A DNA stretch of 18,740 nt from Methanosphaera sp. rholeuAM6. Lineage in GTDB: Archaea > Methanobacteriota > Methanobacteria > Methanobacteriales > Methanobacteriaceae. Each line of letters begins with the position of its first letter. Within the stretch, counting starts at the first letter, position 1. The DNA lies in assembly GCA_003266105.1 (NCBI GenBank), contig MVAA01000073.1, positions 1-18,740 on the forward strand. Reading direction: 5' to 3'. Shown piece by piece: positions 14,631-18,740 of this stretch. The notes under the pieces were generated by a model. It did not search any database and was not told where the DNA came from. It saw only the letters and a program-made list of their open reading frames with translations. The position numbers and the translations under genes are program-made.

Positions 14631-16376
14631 ATGAATTCAATATTTTGTCCAGACTGTGGAATGATAAAAACCAAATGTATATGTTCTAAAAGTGAAGAAG
14701 AACATTCCTCTTTAATAGAAAGACCAACTGTTGAAGAAAAAGAAGAATTGCAAAGACAACATCCGGATATTGATGATGAAATCATAGAAAACTTCCCCTT
14801 TAAACAGGCAAGACATAACCAGTTGGAACTTATCACGGAAATCCTGAACGCTCTTGAATCCGATAAAAGATATGTTATATTGGAAGCAGGAACAGGAACT
14901 GGTAAATCAGCAATTGCAGCAACGCTGGGACAAATCCTACAACCTTCATACATACTAACCATGACAAAACAGCTGCAAAGACAATACGCTGATGAATTCG
15001 GATATGCACAAGTAAAGGGAAGAAACAACTTCACCTGCCTTGATAGTGGAGGATTAAACACGTGCGACCAGGGAACATGCCAAACCATCAGATCATTTGA
15101 TGATTTCACCTGTCCTTTTGGCATAAAGATAGAAAAAAACACACAGAAAAACATGGAAGAAAATGATGGAGAATCATATTATAACACTCCCTTCACATTC
15201 AAATCATCAGAAAAATGTCCTTATTGGAATCAGAAGGCTATAGCCATACAAGAACCTGTGACTTTACTGAATTATGACTACGCGTATCTTGAACTGAACT
15301 ATGTCCAACATTTCCAGAAACGTAACCTGATGATTCTGGATGAAGCTCATAACATTGAAGATAAAATAATGCATAAGCTGGAATTGAACATCTACAACAA
15401 ACAGCTTCAAAAAGATCTTAATCAGACAATACCAAAGGGTATGATGGGATATACAGATATAAAGGATTGGGTTGCATTCCTTGAAGCAATATTTGATTCC
15501 TACAATGAAATAAACACTAAGGAATATGCGAAAAATAAGGCTGATAGGATAGAACATACAAAGAGAAAAATAAAGGAAATAACGGCAAACATCAAAAATG
15601 ATCCTCAAAACTGGATTATATCAACAGAAGAAGGAATGGTATCGTTCAAGCCATTGAAAGTTAATAATTATGCAGAGAAAACATTGTTCCAATATGCCGA
15701 TAAAATACTGTTCATGAGTGCGACAATACTGGATAAAGACCTTTTCTGTAAATGGTTAGGTCTGACTCCCGAAGATGTATACTACATTAAAAGTGACAGT
15801 CCATTTAAAAAAGAATTAAGACCTATTCATATGAATCTTGTTGGTCCAATGTCTAAAAGAGCATTATGGCATACGGCACCTAAAACAATACCAGTACTAC
15901 GAGAAATACTTGATAAACATAAGAACGAAAAGGGACTGATACATACAAACAGTTACAAATGTCAGCAATACATTACAGACCATATTAAAGATCAACGTAT
16001 CCTGTCACATACCTCAAAAAACAGGGAAGAAGTACTTGCCAAGTTTGAAAAATCCAAGAATCCCTATGTACTTGTAAGTCCTTCAATGAGTGAAGGAGTG
16101 GATCTTCCATATGAAAAGTGTGAATTCCAGGTAATATACAAGGTACCCTATCCTTATCTTGGAGACAAACAGATTAATGAAAGAAAGAATATGGATCCGC
16201 AATGGTATGGATATAAAACCGTTATGACATTGATGCAGGCTTATGGTCGTGGAATGAGAGCGGAAAATGACCATTGTGATACGTACATTATTGATAAGAA
16301 TATTCAAACGTTACTGAGAAACAAGATGTATAGAAAATTGGTTCCAAAATTCTTCAGAGAAGCTATAACTAGCTAA
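14631..16376 (+). CDS. Rad3/XPD/DinG-like superfamily 2 ATP-dependent DNA helicase
   Basis: A 581-residue SF2 helicase predicted to unwind DNA 5' to 3' in repair or replication. An N-terminal CPDC...CIC cluster (Cys6, 9, 16, 18) looks like a small zinc ribbon. Next come a Q-like motif (ARHNQLELI), Walker A EAGTGTGKS (Lys92), a cysteine-bearing insertion (Cys136, 145, 150, 161, 196) where XPD/DinG proteins carry a 4Fe-4S cluster, and Walker B ILDEAH (237-240). The second motor domain has ILFMSATILD, motif V with SPSMSEGVDLPYE, and motif VI QAYGRGMRAE. The order is complete, so the protein is probably active. Five candidate cysteines means the four cluster ligands cannot be assigned by eye. ATG 14631 is chosen as the first Met before the CPDC motif. 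Confidence 0.88.
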   Translation: MNSIFCPDCGMIKTKCICSKSEEEHSSLIERPTVEEKEELQRQHPDIDDEIIENFPFKQARHNQLELITEILNALESDKRYVILEAGTGTGKSAIAATLGQILQPSYILTMTKQLQRQYADEFGYAQVKGRNNFTCLDSGGLNTCDQGTCQTIRSFDDFTCPFGIKIEKNTQKNMEENDGESYYNTPFTFKSSEKCPYWNQKAIAIQEPVTLLNYDYAYLELNYVQHFQKRNLMILDEAHNIEDKIMHKLELNIYNKQLQKDLNQTIPKGMMGYTDIKDWVAFLEAIFDSYNEINTKEYAKNKADRIEHTKRKIKEITANIKNDPQNWIISTEEGMVSFKPLKVNNYAEKTLFQYADKILFMSATILDKDLFCKWLGLTPEDVYYIKSDSPFKKELRPIHMNLVGPMSKRALWHTAPKTIPVLREILDKHKNEKGLIHTNSYKCQQYITDHIKDQRILSHTSKNREEVLAKFEKSKNPYVLVSPSMSEGVDLPYEKCEFQVIYKVPYPYLGDKQINERKNMDPQWYGYKTVMTLMQAYGRGMRAENDHCDTYIIDKNIQTLLRNKMYRKLVPKFFREAITS

Positions 16377-16443
16377 TAACCTCCCCATATTCCTATTTTT
16401 AAATAATGCTTACGTAAAATTAGCTGATTGTTAAATGGAGTTT

Positions 16444-16450
16444 AAAAAAA
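16444..16450 (-). terminator. T-tract terminator of argD
   Basis: Seven T on the minus strand, 21 bases past the argD stop, within a 95-base gap between convergent argD and helicase. A T5 run at 16396-16400 on the + strand, 19 bases past the helicase stop, could serve the helicase message. Confidence 0.4.
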
Positions 16451-16471
16451 TAATTATTAAGAAGAATTGTT

Positions 16472-17641
16472 TTAAGGCAGTATTTCATCCAATACTGACA
16501 CTACTTTATCCAACTCTTCTTTTGTGATTATTAAAGGTGGTACAAATCTTACAACTGTACCGTTGGCTACGTTTATTAGAACACCTTTATCCTGTGCTTT
16601 TGCTACTAAATCACCACATTCATAGTTTAATTCCAGTCCTACCATTAAACCATGTCCCCGAACGTCCACTATGCAATCATGATTATCTTTAAGTGATTCT
16701 ACTTTTTCCATGAAATATAAACCGTTTTCATGGGATTTGTTTACCAGATCTTCCTCTTCAAATATATCCAGTACAGTGTTGGCTGCACAGCATACAAATG
16801 GCGTTCCACCAAATGTTGTTGCATGACTTCCCGGATGGAATGCATCTGCTATTTCCTTGTTTGCAAGAACTGCTCCCATTGGCAGTCCACCTGCTATTGC
16901 TTTTGCACAGGTTGTTATGTCCGGTACTGTGCCTGTCAGTTCTGATGCAAACATCTTACCGGTTCGTCCAAATCCTGTTTGTACTTCATCGAATATTAAA
17001 AGTATGCCTTTTTCATCACATAGTTTTCTTAGGTTTGGGAGGTAATCGTCATCAGGTACTCTTACTCCACTTTCCCCTTGAATTGGCTCTACCAGGATTG
17101 CTGCAGTATCTTCAGTTATTGCTTCTTTCATTTGTTCCATGTTGTTGTATTCCACATGTTTGAAACCTGCTGGTAATGGTTCAAATCCTTTCTGATATTT
17201 TGGTTGTCCTGTTGCCGTTATGGTAGCTAATGTTCTTCCGTGGAATGAGTTGAGTGTTGCAATTATTTCGCCTTTTCCTGTGTATTTTCTTGCGAGTTTT
17301 ATTGCTCCTTCATTTGCTCCTGCTCCACTGTTTGCAAAGAATACCTTATCGTGCGGTGATGCTTTCACTAGTCTTTTTGCTAGTGTTGCCTGTTCTTCTG
17401 TGTAGTAAAGGTTGGATACGTGTATAAGTTTATCCAATTGTTTTGTTAAGTTTTCAGTCATTTTTTTGTGTGTATGACCTATGCTGTTTACTGCTATTCC
17501 TGCTACACAGTCAATGTATTCTTTTCCATCTTTATCATAGACTATACTACCGTGGGCATGGTCTATAACTAAATCATATCGACCATATGTGTTCATTACA
17601 TACGTGTCTATTGCATTCTTTGTATCTTCATTATTCAACAT
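16472..17641 (-). CDS. argD: Acetylornithine aminotransferase
   Basis: A PLP-dependent class III aminotransferase, 389 residues, that converts N-acetylglutamate semialdehyde to N-acetylornithine in arginine synthesis; some archaeal members also act in lysine synthesis. Landmarks are GKEYIDCVAGIAVNSIGHTH near the N-terminus, FFANSGAGANEGAIKLARK (cofactor phosphate region), TLNSFHGRTLATI, EPIQGESGV, LIFDEVQTGFGRTGKMFA with the PLP-ring Asp, and CAKAIAGGLPMGAVL with the Schiff-base Lys247. HATTFGGTPFVCCAA completes the active site. ATG at 17641 is chosen because GGAGG lies 5 bases upstream; an in-frame ATG at 17659 precedes that ribosome site. The gene stands alone, with no other arginine genes alongside. 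Confidence 0.93.
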   Translation of the reverse strand: MLNNEDTKNAIDTYVMNTYGRYDLVIDHAHGSIVYDKDGKEYIDCVAGIAVNSIGHTHKKMTENLTKQLDKLIHVSNLYYTEEQATLAKRLVKASPHDKVFFANSGAGANEGAIKLARKYTGKGEIIATLNSFHGRTLATITATGQPKYQKGFEPLPAGFKHVEYNNMEQMKEAITEDTAAILVEPIQGESGVRVPDDDYLPNLRKLCDEKGILLIFDEVQTGFGRTGKMFASELTGTVPDITTCAKAIAGGLPMGAVLANKEIADAFHPGSHATTFGGTPFVCCAANTVLDIFEEEDLVNKSHENGLYFMEKVESLKDNHDCIVDVRGHGLMVGLELNYECGDLVAKAQDKGVLINVANGTVVRFVPPLIITKEELDKVVSVLDEILP

Positions 17642-17679
17642 ATATACCTCCTTTTTCATTTTTAAAAAATAAAAAATGT

Positions 17680-17691
17680 CATAATTTTAAA
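17680..17691 (-). promoter_or_regulatory. Possible TATA box of argD
   Basis: TTTAAAATTAT on the minus strand lies about 40-50 bases before the argD ATG, so initiation near 17660 would give a short leader containing GGAGG. The 117-135-base gap is shared with the divergent SpoIIM-like gene, for which CTATAAGA at 17715-17722 is the best + strand candidate. Confidence 0.28.
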
Positions 17692-17776
17692 CATTACACT
17701 ATTAATTATGTTTTCTATAAGATTTAAGACTTACCATGAATAAATCTATATAGTGAAGATTAAGGTGGAAAATAAA

Positions 17777-18457
17777 ATGTCTCTGGATTTGATGGACGTA
17801 TTTAGAAAAGATTATCAAATGGGTTATTTTCATAGAAACAAGAAAATATTCACACTATCAATTATAATATTCCTTATATTTGCATTTGTTGGCTATGTAG
17901 CTTATGATAGTGTTGACGATTATAATTTAGATGAAGAATATGAGAAAGAAATTGACGGCAATATTGTTAGTGAAGATGAAGATGATTTTGGTTTGATTGT
18001 TGATGATGAGGTAGAGTCTGCCTTATTTGAGGATTATAATATCGGCGGATTTATAGAACTATTCATTCATAATTTTTCAATTGATATATCATGCATCATT
18101 GGTGGTTTATTCTTATCAATACCTACGTTATTCACCACTTTCATTAATGGAGCAATGTTCGGAGCAATCTTTACTGAAAATCCTATTTTAATCCTGTTTG
18201 GCGTTTTACCTCATGGTATTTTTGAGATTCCATCCAGTTTATTTGCATTGGCCGGAGGTTTTATGTTAACAAGTGCGGAGTTAAAGTTGGTTAAAGGTTT
18301 GTTAAGCAGTAAATGTACTGTTAGAGATAAATTCCAGGAATCCGTTCCATTAATTAAGGATGCCATAATAAGTGCAGGCATAGTCTTTATACTACTGTTT
18401 ATTGCCGCGTTCATTGAGACATTTATTACACCTGTACTGATGTATCTGGTGATTTAG
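17777..18457 (+). CDS. SpoIIM/DUF95-family integral membrane protein
   Basis: A 226-residue membrane protein. Its family is named after Bacillus stage II sporulation protein M, but it is widespread in archaea that do not sporulate, where its role is unknown. A basic head (MSLDLMDVFRKDYQMGYFHR) precedes TM1 at about 25-43. A very acidic external or internal loop at about 45-88 follows, with 19 Asp/Glu in 44 residues. Further helices come near 100-118, 120-140, 145-170 and 200-224, with the family motif LPHGIFEIPSS between them. ATG at 17777 follows AGGTGG with 8 bases between; an in-frame GTG at 17753 lacks a site and is passed over. The divergent neighbour is argD; cyclophilin follows after 69 bases. 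Confidence 0.82.
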   Translation: MSLDLMDVFRKDYQMGYFHRNKKIFTLSIIIFLIFAFVGYVAYDSVDDYNLDEEYEKEIDGNIVSEDEDDFGLIVDDEVESALFEDYNIGGFIELFIHNFSIDISCIIGGLFLSIPTLFTTFINGAMFGAIFTENPILILFGVLPHGIFEIPSSLFALAGGFMLTSAELKLVKGLLSSKCTVRDKFQESVPLIKDAIISAGIVFILLFIAAFIETFITPVLMYLVI

Positions 18458-18526
18458 AACTGGAGATTAAAGTCCAAATTAAGTATAATTATTTGAAACA
18501 ACAAAGTAATATGTAGGTGAAAACAG

Positions 18527-18740
18527 ATGAAAAAAGCCGTTATAAAAACAAAGAAAGGTGACATTACATTAGAATTATTCCCTAATGAAGCACCAGGAAC
18601 AGTAGAAAACTTTGAAAAACTAGCAAATGAAGGATTTTATGATGGTCTAACATTCCACAGAGTTATTCCTGATTTTGTAATACAAGGTGGATGTCCTAAA
18701 GGTAATGGTACCGGTGGACCTGGTTACACAATCAAATGTG
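18527..18740 (+). CDS. Cyclophilin-type peptidyl-prolyl cis-trans isomerase (partial, runs off right edge)
   Basis: The first 71 codons of a short prokaryotic cyclophilin, which catalyses cis-trans isomerisation of Xaa-Pro bonds in protein folding. The sequence MKKAVIKTKKGDITLELFPN opens with the usual beta strands. PGTVENFEKLANEGFYDGLT leads to the catalytic FHRVIPDFVIQGG with the conserved Arg and the Phe/Gln of the active site, and GNGTGGPGY follows. AGGTGA at 18515-18520 lies 6 bases before the ATG. The 3' end is outside the window. Absence of a signal peptide points to a cytoplasmic enzyme. Confidence 0.93.
   Translation, partial: MKKAVIKTKKGDITLELFPNEAPGTVENFEKLANEGFYDGLTFHRVIPDFVIQGGCPKGNGTGGPGYTIKC

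Noticed and set aside
14624..15154. Long antisense open frame opposite the helicase gene
   Set aside because: It is the mirror of a strong helicase coding sequence, with composition typical of a shadow frame and no ribosome site.
16798..17163. Open frames antisense to argD
   Set aside because: Cys/Leu/His-rich shadow translations of the conserved argD gene.
17777..18457. Evidence for sporulation from a SpoIIM-like gene
   Set aside because: The family name is historical; many non-sporulating archaea carry it and no other sporulation gene is present.

Overview
The window looks like chromosomal DNA of an AT-rich, pseudomurein-walled methanogen of the order Methanobacteriales. Methanosphaera, or a close relative such as Methanobrevibacter, is the best guess. 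The clues are the A/T-rich codon use, a secreted protein that combines bacterial-type Ig repeats with pseudomurein-binding-like repeats, a cobalt-factor C20 methyltransferase, a DUF2206-type archaeal membrane protein, TATA-box promoters and GGAG/GGTGA ribosome sites. No 16S gene or other decisive marker is present, so the genus is an inference.

Layout. (1) 1-843: no intact gene. It is T-rich on the + strand and may hold the remains of a minus-strand gene. (2) 844-6667, + strand: a compact, translationally coupled operon of GT4, GT4, a large multi-spanning DUF2206-like protein, and GT4. (3) 6668-8650, - strand: a secreted Ig-repeat / pseudomurein-binding surface protein whose stop codon directly abuts the stop of the preceding operon. 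(4) 12188-8764, - strand: a small one-TM protein, then GT2, GT4 and GT2, tightly packed. (5) 12264-13712, + strand: a small unknown protein and another GT4, diverging from operon 4 across a 20-bp perfect dyad. (6) 13729-18740: housekeeping genes, namely cbiL (-), a Rad3/DinG-like helicase (+), argD (-), a SpoIIM-family membrane protein (+) and the start of a cyclophilin (+).

The first 13.7 kb is a cell-surface glycan island. It has seven glycosyltransferases (five GT4, two GT2), one probable membrane glycan-handling protein, and a wall-binding protein embedded between the two main operons. It has no sugar-nucleotide synthesis genes, no recognisable flippase and no AglB-type oligosaccharyltransferase, so activated sugars and any transfer step must be supplied from elsewhere. 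The simplest reading is stepwise assembly of a lipid-linked or wall-linked glycan on the cytoplasmic face, with the DUF2206 protein acting in the membrane.

The most unusual observation is that two minus-strand genes, the surface protein and the first GT2, have no ATG/GTG/TTG start that preserves their N-terminal motifs. Both have an ATT codon 7-8 nt after a purine-rich ribosome site, exactly where a start is expected. No previously undescribed multi-gene system could be shown with confidence. The best candidates for novelty are the C-terminal domain of the surface protein, the DUF2206 protein and the two small proteins that open the divergent operons.
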